From an uncultured Acidobacteriota bacterium (GTDB taxonomy: Bacteria > Acidobacteriota > Blastocatellia > Pyrinomonadales > Pyrinomonadaceae), in contig CADEFG010000347.1 in assembly GCA_902826505.1 (NCBI GenBank), forward strand, positions 1-5,878: DNA of 5,878 nucleotides, read 5' to 3'. This document shows, piece by piece, positions 1-5,878 of the stretch (positions are counted from its first letter, which is position 1; every line of letters begins with the position of its first letter). The notes beneath the pieces were generated by a model. The model ran no database searches. It was not told the DNA's origin and saw only the letters and a list, made by a program, of their open reading frames with translations. A program made the translations under genes and the position numbers.

Positions 1-18
1 GAGAAAAAGAAGTTTCCC

Positions 19-42
19 GCCAAGACGCAATGCTGCAAAGTA
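19..42. repeat. Short degenerate 8-bp tandem repeat (GCAAAGAC-like)
   Basis: Three consecutive octamers, GCCAAGAC, GCAATGCT and GCAAAGTA, approximate the unit GCAAAGAC, matching it at 7, 5 and 6 of 8 positions. They lie in the 102-bp non-coding stretch downstream of the secreted-protein gene. No rho-independent terminator with a GC stem and T-run is obvious here, and no gene is visible in 1-102. The repeat is short and decayed, so it could be chance. Confidence 0.35.
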
Positions 43-102
43 AGCGGCAAAAGTGATTTTGAGATCGCTTCTACATAAAAATCCATGAAATTCTTGGACA
101 AT

Positions 103-3100
103 CTATGGAACAAACACGTTCGGAAGCGGTTGATCGCCGGTTATGCCAAAGTTTGTGATCAAAATTCCGGCAGTCGTTCGATTGATGAACCAGGTCGAGC
201 TTGACGGGCGAAAAACCGCCGCGTCAAATTTGCCGTCGCCGTCGTAATCGCCCGCGACCGGGAGATCACCGTTTGTCCCGAACGGGATTGAGAAATAACT
301 GTTGTCCTCGCTGCGCTGGATAAACCATTCACCGGTTGACGGACGAAAAACCGCAATATCCGTTTTGCCGTCGCCGGTGTAATCGCCCGGGACGGGTTTG
401 TCCGTCGAATTTCCGAAGCTAAAAACGCGAAACTGATTATCCGAGCTTCGGATATACCACCAGCTGCCGTCCGCCGGGCGAAAGATCGCGATATCCGCTT
501 TCCCGTCGCCGTCGTAATCCGCGACGACCGGCACATCGCCTGCCTGTCCGAAGGTCGTAATGATCGTTCCGCCCGAAGATTTCAAGATAAACCATTCATT
601 TGTGGACGGTCGGAAGACGACCGCGTCAGCCCGACCGTCGGCATCAAAATCCGACGGCAGCGGAACATCGCCCGCCGCGCCGAACGGGATTGAGAAAAAC
701 GAACCGTCTTCGCTGCGCAGAATAAACCATTCTCCGCTCGCCGGACGCCAGAAGGCAATATCGGTTTTGCCGTCGCCCGTAAAATCTGCCGGCACGGGCT
801 TATCACCCGCGACGCCAAAACCGGCGGCGACGGTTTGTCCCGAAAAACTGCGCCGGATCCACCACTCTCCGACCGCCGGGCGATAAATCGAAATATCGGT
901 TTTCGAATCGCCGTCGAAATCAAAAAGCATATTGAGCGGCGGATCGCTGCGCTGGCGTTCAAACGCGCCGATATCGGAGCCGTCAAAAGCGTTCGGAATC
1001 TGCGAATTGTCAAAAGGTCGCGAGCGTCCGCGCTGATCGGTCCCGGTAACAAAATTATTGCTGCCCTTATCGATCGCCGGACTCGTCGGACGAAGCGCGT
1101 GGGTTTTTGTCGGACCGCCGAAATTGCCGAGCGGTAGAAGCTGCGCGTTCTGCCCGATAATATTCCCGGTCGCGATACCGGTAATAATTGTAAAGTTGGC
1201 GTTGGCAATCAGATTATAACCGCCGGAAGTCAAAGTACCCCGGAAATCGGTGGGCGGATTTGCCGCTGCCGTGTTATCTGAATAAATCGAACTTTTCGAA
1301 TTAAAAACCGCTTTCGGCAAAGTGGAGAGGACGCCGCCGAATCCGGACTCGCCAAAGTTAGCGGCAATTGTCGAATTAACGGCATTAACGGTCGCAAAAT
1401 TGATGATGCCGCCGCCGAATCCGGTATCGCCAAGTGCCGAGTTGTTGCTGATCGTTGAATTATTCAGGTTCAGAGTCGAGAGCGAATTGTTATTGATGCC
1501 GCCGCCGTTGCCCCGTCCCGTATTATTGCTGACGGTCGAATTGTTGAAGGTGGCAATCGACTGAAAACCATTATAGAGACCGCCTGCTCCGACCCCAAAA
1601 GCCGTGTTCACGGACTCCGTCGAATTAAATTCAAGGCTCGAACTGTTGAGCTCGACGGTTCCTAAATTATAAATGCCGCCGCCGTCGCCATTCGCTCCGA
1701 CGCCGGTGACGGTGATTTTGTTACCGGCGATTGTTGTTCGATTCAAAACCAGACTTCCGGCATTGTAAATGCCGCCGCCGCCGCCTGATGTCACCCCCAG
1801 AGAAACCGAATCTTTATCAGCCACCAAAGCCGGTGCATTTAAACCGGCAACGTCCGTCAGCGTTGCTTGATTATTTTTAACAACCGAATCATTCAAGGTT
1901 AAAACTCCGTTCAGCGCGACGAAAATCCCGCCGCCGCTGCCGCTCAAACTTGTTCCGACACCATTCCCGTCTGCCAGCGTGACGCCTTTCACGGTGAGCT
2001 TCGCGCCTGTATTGATGTTCAGGACGCGGCTTTGGTGATTGCCGCTGATCGTCAGACGATCAGCGCCGGTTCCGTAAATGGCAAAACTCGCGCTGCCCTG
2101 AATTAGCAACTCACCGCTCGTTAACAAGATCGTTTGCGGAGTTTCAAAAAGATTGCCCGTAAAACCGATCGCGTCGCCGTTCTGCCCCGTTTCGGCGATC
2201 GTCTGTCGCAGGCTGCCGGTGCCGCTGTCGGCGGTGTTTGAAACGAACGACGCCCGTAATTCAAAAGCACCGATATCAACCAGCGCCGAGGTGTTTGCAT
2301 CGCCGTCGCGAAACCGTTCAAAACCGCGCTGATCGTTCGTCAAAGCCGCATTGGTCGCCGGATCGACGGCTAAAGAATTGCTGCCATGATCGACCGCCGG
2401 GCTGCCGATCGCGGGCGCATGCGTCGGCATCGCGCCGCCGTTTGATGAAAGCGCGGCAAGCTGCGGCGGCGTGTCGAGAATGTCCGTCGGTTGATAGGTG
2501 ATCGGCAAATTTCCCGTGTTTGCGGCATCTCCCGGCGCATCTCCGACCAGGTTATTGCCGAGTGAATTAATTATTCCCGGCTGGTTAAATCGAATTTCAG
2601 CATCGCTGTTGCCGGCAACGATCGTATTGCCGAATTCGAGCGTTCCGGTCGTCGCTTTAAGAATTCCGCCGGCGCTCGATCCGGTATTATTGGTGATCGT
2701 TACATTGCGCAGCGCGGTGTTGCTGCTCGCGCAAATGCCGCCGCCGAGTTGTGAAGCGGTATTGCCGGAAATCGTCGAATTGACAATGGTCATCTGTGAA
2801 CCGCTGCCGGAAGCGCCGCCGCAGTTGAATGCCGTATTCGCGGAGATTGTCGAATTTATGATGCGCAAGGTCCCGTTGCCGATCAAAACTCCGCCGCCCG
2901 CGCTGCTCGTTGAATTGCCGGTGATATTAACGCCGTCGAGCAGCATCGTCCCGCCGTCGATGTGAATCGCGCCGCCGAAACCGCTCCGGTTGTTGCCGAC
3001 GCCGTTCCCGCCCGTCAAGGTCAGCCCCGAAATCGTGAAGCTTCCGAAATTGTTCGAAAGCGTCGAAAAAATGCGGTTGGTGCCCGCGCCGCCGTCGATC

Positions 3101-3414
3101 GTCAGCAGATTTGCGCCCGGTCCCCGGATCTCGACCGGGCTGACCGGTGCGACGATTTCAATTTCATTGGTGAGCGTGATAAGGCTCAAACCGGGCGAAA
3201 AATTTACGATATTGACACCCGCATTCGGCGTCGTCCGCGCCGCCGCGACGGCTTCGCGCAGCGAGCAATCAACGCCGGAATTACAAATCTCGTTTCGGTC
3301 GTCGGTGCGGGTTACTGTAAAAGTCGCGCTTTTTGCCAAAAAACTACCGGTGAAGATCATGGCGGCTACTAACAAAAATCGACCTAATTCTTTACAACAG
3401 AATAATTTGTTCAT
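103..3414 (-). CDS. Secreted CSLREA / parallel beta-helix protein with C-terminal FG-GAP (VCBS-like) repeats
   Basis: This is a large exported repeat protein of 1103 residues, probably a surface or secreted adhesin-like or carbohydrate-associated protein; no catalytic site is recognised. Residues 1-30 look like a Sec signal peptide: Lys3, a hydrophobic run from about 13 to 27, and likely cleavage after AKSA. A CSLREA motif sits at 50-55. Gly/Asn-rich beta-helix rungs (GGGI...NSTI..N) cover about 125-270, followed by a choice-of-anchor-Q-like end (SPAVDHGSN 338-346, DQRG 361, DIGAFE 380-385). A second module repeats this plan: SLRQTI 401-406, rungs about 475-700, SPAIDKGSN 778-786, DIGAFE 814-819. 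Six FG-GAP repeats of 44-45 residues follow (832-1099) with DxDGDGxxD calcium-type loops, and the protein ends four residues later. No PEP-CTERM, LPXTG or membrane anchor is visible. The ATG at 3414 is directly followed by the signal peptide, which supports it; no clear Shine-Dalgarno precedes it. The stop is TAG. Family assignment is strong; biological role is unknown. Confidence 0.93.
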   Translation of the reverse strand: MNKLFCCKELGRFLLVAAMIFTGSFLAKSATFTVTRTDDRNEICNSGVDCSLREAVAAARTTPNAGVNIVNFSPGLSLITLTNEIEIVAPVSPVEIRGPGANLLTIDGGAGTNRIFSTLSNNFGSFTISGLTLTGGNGVGNNRSGFGGAIHIDGGTMLLDGVNITGNSTSSAGGGVLIGNGTLRIINSTISANTAFNCGGASGSGSQMTIVNSTISGNTASQLGGGICASSNTALRNVTITNNTGSSAGGILKATTGTLEFGNTIVAGNSDAEIRFNQPGIINSLGNNLVGDAPGDAANTGNLPITYQPTDILDTPPQLAALSSNGGAMPTHAPAIGSPAVDHGSNSLAVDPATNAALTNDQRGFERFRDGDANTSALVDIGAFELRASFVSNTADSGTGSLRQTIAETGQNGDAIGFTGNLFETPQTILLTSGELLIQGSASFAIYGTGADRLTISGNHQSRVLNINTGAKLTVKGVTLADGNGVGTSLSGSGGGIFVALNGVLTLNDSVVKNNQATLTDVAGLNAPALVADKDSVSLGVTSGGGGGIYNAGSLVLNRTTIAGNKITVTGVGANGDGGGIYNLGTVELNSSSLEFNSTESVNTAFGVGAGGLYNGFQSIATFNNSTVSNNTGRGNGGGINNNSLSTLNLNNSTISNNSALGDTGFGGGIINFATVNAVNSTIAANFGESGFGGVLSTLPKAVFNSKSSIYSDNTAAANPPTDFRGTLTSGGYNLIANANFTIITGIATGNIIGQNAQLLPLGNFGGPTKTHALRPTSPAIDKGSNNFVTGTDQRGRSRPFDNSQIPNAFDGSDIGAFERQRSDPPLNMLFDFDGDSKTDISIYRPAVGEWWIRRSFSGQTVAAGFGVAGDKPVPADFTGDGKTDIAFWRPASGEWFILRSEDGSFFSIPFGAAGDVPLPSDFDADGRADAVVFRPSTNEWFILKSSGGTIITTFGQAGDVPVVADYDGDGKADIAIFRPADGSWWYIRSSDNQFRVFSFGNSTDKPVPGDYTGDGKTDIAVFRPSTGEWFIQRSEDNSYFSIPFGTNGDLPVAGDYDGDGKFDAAVFRPSSSTWFINRTTAGILITNFGITGDQPLPNVFVP
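118..921 (-). repeat. Six FG-GAP coding repeats arranged as two copies of a 402-bp triplet
   Basis: Residues 832-1099 of the secreted protein split into repeats of 45, 45, 44, 45, 45 and 44 residues. Repeat 1 resembles 4 (WW pair, DKPVP), 2 resembles 5 (DxTGDGKTDIA, EWFI.RSED, FSIPFG) and 3 resembles 6 (DAxVFRPS, ITxFG). The two triplets occupy 520-921 and 118-519, each exactly 402 bp. An identical 17-nt stretch (cgaacgggattgagaaa) starts at 279 and at 681, again 402 bp apart. This indicates duplication of a three-repeat block after the basic repeat had already diverged. Most repeats carry Asp-rich loops of the calcium-binding kind; together they probably fold as beta-propeller-like blades. 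Confidence 0.88.
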
Positions 3415-3551
3415 GATATTTTATTTTTTTCTAAATTTTACTTGCTGAGAAATTTTTTAATAAGTCCGTGCTTAAAAAAAGATTTTTGCCCGTTGGCTTT
3501 TGAACTTAACCTACCAAGTTTCGGATTCTGATAAATAAAAATTCAAATTTG

Positions 3552-3580
3552 ATTTAAAAAGTTCGGATTTAGAGTTTCAA
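3552..3580 (-). promoter_or_regulatory. Candidate sigma-70-type promoter for the secreted protein
   Basis: Read on the minus strand, TTGAAA (3580-3575, five of six matches to TTGACA) and TTAAAT (3557-3552, four of six to TATAAT) are separated by 17 bp. Transcription would start near 3545, giving a leader of about 130 nt. In such AT-rich DNA chance matches are common, so this is a candidate only. Confidence 0.33.
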
Positions 3581-3733
3581 CCTTTTTTGTGAATATAAGA
3601 AATTACTATAATTTGACATCGAAAAGCAAGAAAAAATTGGATAAAAAAAGAGATTCAACGAACTGTTTATAAACCGGTCAAAATTGTTTTTGGAATCGTC
3701 GGCGGTAACTTTTACAAAAGAATTAATTTATGA

Positions 3734-3860
3734 GATCTGCGCCGCCGAGGAACGGAATTTTGTGCTTTTGCCTTAATCTAGACGCCGTTTGCGCCTTTAT
3801 CTGACAAAAGTTTTGGCGACCACACATAATAAAGGACTTATCTGCGGCGCGGCGCAAATC
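3734..3860. repeat. GC-rich 12-bp inverted repeat flanking the plus-strand promoter
   Basis: GATCTGCGCCGC at 3734-3745 is complementary to GCGGCGCAAATC at 3849-3860 with one mismatch (3737/3857). The 103 bp between the arms contains the candidate -35 and -10 boxes. GC-rich arms stand out in this AT-rich stretch. They could be paired operator half-sites or simply chance; nothing further identifies a binding protein. Confidence 0.4.
3801..3830 (+). promoter_or_regulatory. Candidate sigma-70-type promoter for the sigma factor-kinase pair
   Basis: CTGACA (3801-3806, five of six matches to TTGACA) and CATAAT (3825-3830, five of six to TATAAT) are 18 bp apart. Transcription would begin near 3837, leaving a leader of about 90 nt before the sigma factor start. 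It is the best-scoring pair by eye on this strand in the intergenic region and lies between the arms of a GC-rich inverted repeat. Confidence 0.42.
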
Positions 3861-3913
3861 AACGACGGGAAAATTTCTTTGAATAAAAAAACAATTTGTT
3901 GTTTAATATGTTC

Positions 3914-3919
3914 AAAGGT
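3914..3919 (+). promoter_or_regulatory. Ribosome binding site of the ECF sigma factor
   Basis: AAAGGT lies 8 nt before the ATG at 3928, matching part of the Shine-Dalgarno consensus at a usable spacing. It supports the chosen start. Confidence 0.5.
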
Positions 3920-3927
3920 TACAACGA

Positions 3928-4497
3928 ATGGTAAATTTACCCGACAACGAAGTTACGAGGTTGCTTGAGTCGTGGAATAACGGCTGCCAGGAGGCTTTGG
4001 TCGAATTGATGCCATTGGTTTATCAGGAATTGCGGCGGATGGCGAAACAATATATGAACAGCCAGCCATCGGGACACACGCTGCAAACGACGGCGCTGAT
4101 TCATGAAGCCTATCTGAAGCTTGCCGATAAACGCGAAAAAAACTGGCAGAACCGCGCCCATTTTTTTGCCGTTGCCGCCAACGCGATGCGTCATATTCTG
4201 GTTGACCACGCCCGCGCGCACAAAGCCGAAAAACGCGGCGTCGAAGCGCAATTTATCGCGCTCGAAGATGTTGCCGTCATTTCAAACGAACGAGCAGCCG
4301 AAGTCGTCGCGCTCGACGAAGCGCTGCAAAATCTCGCCGACCTCGACGAAAGAAAAGCGCGGATCGTCGAGCTGCGTTATTTCGGCGGTTTGAGCGTCGA
4401 AGAAACCGCCGAGGTTTTGAAGATTTCGCGCAATACCGTCATCCGTGATTGGAATTTTGCCAAAATGTGGCTGCTCAGAGAATTATCGAATCAGTGA
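3928..4497 (+). CDS. ECF-type RNA polymerase sigma factor (kinase-associated type)
   Basis: This 189-residue protein is a minimal sigma-70 family factor with only regions 2 and 4; it would direct RNA polymerase to a specific promoter set. Region 2 spans roughly residues 8-95, with the motif TLQTTALIHEAYLKL at 51-65 and the segment HFFAVAANAMRHILVDHAR at 78-96. Region 4 spans about 125-187, with the helix-turn-helix GLSVEETAEVLKISRNTVIR at 154-173 followed by DWNFAKMWLLREL. This resembles the sigma family common in Acidobacteria and Planctomycetes (TIGR02999-like). Where typical ECF factors have DAED before the L-x-Q/H-E helix, this one has Gln53-Thr54-Thr55-Ala56, with no acidic residue. A Ser/Thr kinase gene follows 101 bp downstream on the same strand and no anti-sigma factor gene is visible, so kinase control is plausible. 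The ATG start has a partial Shine-Dalgarno. Family call is firm; regulation is inferred. Confidence 0.95.
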   Translation: MVNLPDNEVTRLLESWNNGCQEALVELMPLVYQELRRMAKQYMNSQPSGHTLQTTALIHEAYLKLADKREKNWQNRAHFFAVAANAMRHILVDHARAHKAEKRGVEAQFIALEDVAVISNERAAEVVALDEALQNLADLDERKARIVELRYFGGLSVEETAEVLKISRNTVIRDWNFAKMWLLRELSNQ

Positions 4498-4590
4498 TTT
4501 TTGATCTTTGGTCTTTGATGTCATCGGGAATAGCCCTCCAAACAGCCAAAGCAAATATTCAAAGATCAAAAATCAAAAGTCAAAGATCAA
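4495..4590. repeat. Opposed arrays of a 7-bp repeat (CAAARAT-like) forming a 16-bp stem
   Basis: On the plus strand 4560-4587 is four heptamers: CAAAGAT, CAAAAAT, CAAAAGT, CAAAGAT, plus a partial CAA. On the minus strand 4517-4497 is three heptamers: CAAAGAC, CAAAGAT, CAAAAAT. As a result 4495-4510 and 4560-4575 are perfectly complementary over 16 bp with a 49-nt loop. The left arm begins at the sigma factor's TGA stop. The stem is AT-rich and has no T-run, so it is a poor match to a classical terminator. It may attenuate expression or protect mRNA between sigma factor and kinase, or it may be a neutral repeat element. Confidence 0.85.
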
Positions 4591-4598
4591 TCCATTTT

Positions 4599-5878
4599 GT
4601 GAAAGATTTAGCCAAAATTGAAGAGATTTGTCATGCCGCTCTGCAGCGTCCGCCTGCGGAACGAGCAGTTTTTGTCCGCGACCTTTGCGGCGCTGATGAA
4701 GAGCTGCGCCGCGAAGTCGAATCGCTGCTTTCGTTTGAGGAACAAGCCAAAAATTTTATCGAAACGCCGCCGCAGGATGTTGCCGCCGCATTTTTTACAA
4801 AAACCGATCATCGAAATCTAATTGGCACGCAATTGAATCATTACAAAATCCTTTCCGCGCTCGGCGCGGGCGGCATGGGCGAGGTCTTTCTTGCCGAAGA
4901 TACGAAATTAGGGCGCAAAGCGGCGCTCAAGCTGCTGCCGTCGCAATTTTCTCAGGATGCCGAAAGAATCAGCCGTTTTGAACGCGAAGCGCGCGCCGCC
5001 AGCGCGCTCAATCACCCGAACATCATCACGATTTACGCGATCGAAGAAGCGGAAAATCTGACCTTTATCGCGACCGAACTGGTTGACGGAAAAACCCTGC
5101 GCGAAAAGATTGTCGAAAAACCTTTCAGCCCGCCGGAAACGATCGAGATCGGAATTCAGGTGGTGAGCGCGCTCGAATCGGCGCACGCGGTCGGCATCAT
5201 TCACCGCGATATCAAACCCGCCAACATTATGATTCGCCGCGACGGACTCGTCAAAGTCCTCGATTTCGGTTTGGCGAAACTATTGCAAGAGACGAGCGGA
5301 AACGTCGAGCTTTGGCGCGACAAAATCGTTGCCAGCGGTTTATCTCAAACATCTTTCAACCGGACGGATTCGCCCTCGCCGCCGCGCCAGACGAATCTCG
5401 GCGCGATCATGGGAACGCTCAATTATATGTCGCCCGAACAGGCAAAAGGCGAACCGATCGACGCGCGCACCGATATTTTTTCGCTCGGCGTCGTGCTTTA
5501 CGAAATGCTTTCGGGCGTGCCGCCGTTTGCGGGCGAAACCGACGAGGAAATTTACCAGGCGACGATCGGCAAAAATCCGAAGCCGCTGCGCGAAATGAAC
5601 TCGAAAATTCCGTTTGAATTGCAGAAAATCATCAATCGCGCCCTGCACAAAGACCGCCGCCAGCGTTATCAAACCGTTTCCGCGCTGGGCGCTGATTTAA
5701 GAAAATTACAGCAGTCGCCAAAAGCCAAAGTTCTTCGCTGGCTGATTCCGGCGGTCGCGCTTCTGCTGGCGATTTTCGCCGGATCGTATTTTTTCCTTGC
5801 GCCCCAAGCCGCCGAGGTCAATCCTTTTCAAACGATCAAATTAGACCGGATGACTGCGCAGAGGTTAACCACCACACG
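4599..5878 (+). CDS. Transmembrane Ser/Thr protein kinase (PknB/Hanks-type), 3' end cut by window
   Basis: The reading frame is open from the GTG at 4599 to the window edge (426 full codons), so the C-terminus is missing. Residues 1-60 form the helical extension (IEEICHAALQRPPAER...EELRREVESLL) typical of acidobacterial kinases. The kinase domain, about 82-370, is complete: glycine loop GAGGMGEV 89-96, catalytic Lys111, alpha-C Glu130, HRD 202-204 with Lys206 and Asn209, DFG 222-224, SPE 278-280 and alpha-F Asp292. All catalytic residues are present, so it should be active. The activation segment is long (56 residues from DFG to SPE). A transmembrane helix spans about 379-400; the remainder would be extracytoplasmic, and its opening (NPFQTIKLDRMTAQRLTT) resembles the start of TolB/WD40-like propeller sensors seen in such kinases, which is inference. 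GTG is preferred over the in-frame ATG at 4518 because the family-like N-terminus begins here and the ATG would translate the 7-bp repeat. No clear Shine-Dalgarno. It is probably co-transcribed with the sigma factor. Confidence 0.93.
   Translation, partial: MKDLAKIEEICHAALQRPPAERAVFVRDLCGADEELRREVESLLSFEEQAKNFIETPPQDVAAAFFTKTDHRNLIGTQLNHYKILSALGAGGMGEVFLAEDTKLGRKAALKLLPSQFSQDAERISRFEREARAASALNHPNIITIYAIEEAENLTFIATELVDGKTLREKIVEKPFSPPETIEIGIQVVSALESAHAVGIIHRDIKPANIMIRRDGLVKVLDFGLAKLLQETSGNVELWRDKIVASGLSQTSFNRTDSPSPPRQTNLGAIMGTLNYMSPEQAKGEPIDARTDIFSLGVVLYEMLSGVPPFAGETDEEIYQATIGKNPKPLREMNSKIPFELQKIINRALHKDRRQRYQTVSALGADLRKLQQSPKAKVLRWLIPAVALLLAIFAGSYFFLAPQAAEVNPFQTIKLDRMTAQRLTTT

Larger units (their letters stand above)
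3415..3927. other. AT-rich divergent intergenic region
   Basis: These 513 bp separate the start codons of two divergently transcribed genes. The region is much richer in A and T than the flanking coding DNA and contains no credible gene. It holds candidate promoters in both directions (3552-3580 minus, 3801-3830 plus), a perfect 10-bp palindrome GTTTATAAAC at 3665-3674, and a GC-rich 12-bp inverted repeat (3734-3745 with 3849-3860, one mismatch) around the plus-strand promoter. Regulation of both genes should be encoded here. Confidence 0.8.

Noticed and set aside
118..921. CRISPR-like array
   Set aside because: The regular repeats are in-frame coding FG-GAP units without unique spacers between conserved palindromic repeats.
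582..1208. 208-residue minus-strand open frame within the FG-GAP region
   Set aside because: It overlaps the real gene on the same strand in another frame; the translation is Arg/Ser-rich out-of-frame sequence, periodic only because the underlying DNA is repetitive.
2498..3448. Long plus-strand open frames (2498-2965 and 2990-3448) opposite the secreted-protein gene
   Set aside because: They are antisense shadows of a GC-rich, repetitive coding region; their translations show no recognisable domain, while the minus-strand frame has a signal peptide and consistent repeats.
3613..3645. Perfect TTGACA at 3613-3618 as a plus-strand promoter
   Set aside because: The only -10-like hexamer nearby (GATAAA at 3640) is 21 bp away, too far for a standard sigma-70 promoter, and no better -10 box exists at 16-18 bp.
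3749..3776. GGAAC at 3749 as an ECF-type -35 element for autoregulation
   Set aside because: No matching CGTC/GTC-like -10 element occurs at about 16 bp; the motif is too short to stand alone.
3730..3804. 24-codon open frame in the intergenic region (ATG at 3730, TGA at 3802-3804)
   Set aside because: No ribosome binding site, no recognisable sequence, and it overlaps the candidate promoter and inverted-repeat region.
4495..4575. Rho-independent terminator after the sigma factor gene
   Set aside because: The 16-bp stem is AT-rich, has a 49-nt loop and no T-run follows; it is better described as opposed heptamer arrays.

Overview
The window looks like a chromosomal fragment from an Acidobacteriota bacterium, most likely class Blastocatellia (Pyrinomonadaceae-like). 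This is inferred from three things: a CSLREA/beta-helix/FG-GAP secreted protein with 'DGDGKTDIAVFRPSTGEW'-type repeats, an ECF sigma factor of the 'TLQ-T-ALxHEAYLKL' type, and a Ser/Thr kinase with the N-terminal 'IEEICHAAL..PPAER' extension common in that phylum. No taxonomic marker gene is present.

Layout. Positions 1-102 are non-coding and lie downstream of the first gene; they hold a short degenerate 8-bp repeat. Positions 103-3414 (minus strand) encode one 1103-residue secreted, highly repetitive protein: signal peptide, two tandem CSLREA-like/beta-helix/'DIGAFE' modules, then six FG-GAP (VCBS-like) repeats that are visibly two copies of a three-repeat block. Positions 3415-3927 are an AT-rich divergent intergenic region with candidate promoters for both flanking genes and a GC-rich inverted repeat. 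Positions 3928-4497 (plus) encode a 189-residue ECF-type sigma factor. Positions 4498-4598 are a spacer dominated by two arrays of a 7-bp repeat in opposite orientation, which can form a 16-bp perfect stem. From 4599 to the window edge (plus) runs a Ser/Thr protein kinase with a complete, active-looking kinase domain, one transmembrane helix and the beginning of an extracytoplasmic region. It is cut off by the end of the window.

How the parts may work together. The sigma factor and the transmembrane kinase are adjacent, co-directional and probably co-transcribed. The sigma factor lacks the acidic 'DAED'-like residues of region 2.2 and has threonines there instead. That is the situation described for ECF sigma factors activated by phosphorylation by a neighbouring kinase (the EcfP/PknT type). 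The simplest model is membrane kinase to sigma factor to target genes, possibly including the divergently transcribed beta-helix protein. Gene order and motifs are seen in the sequence; the regulatory link is inference.
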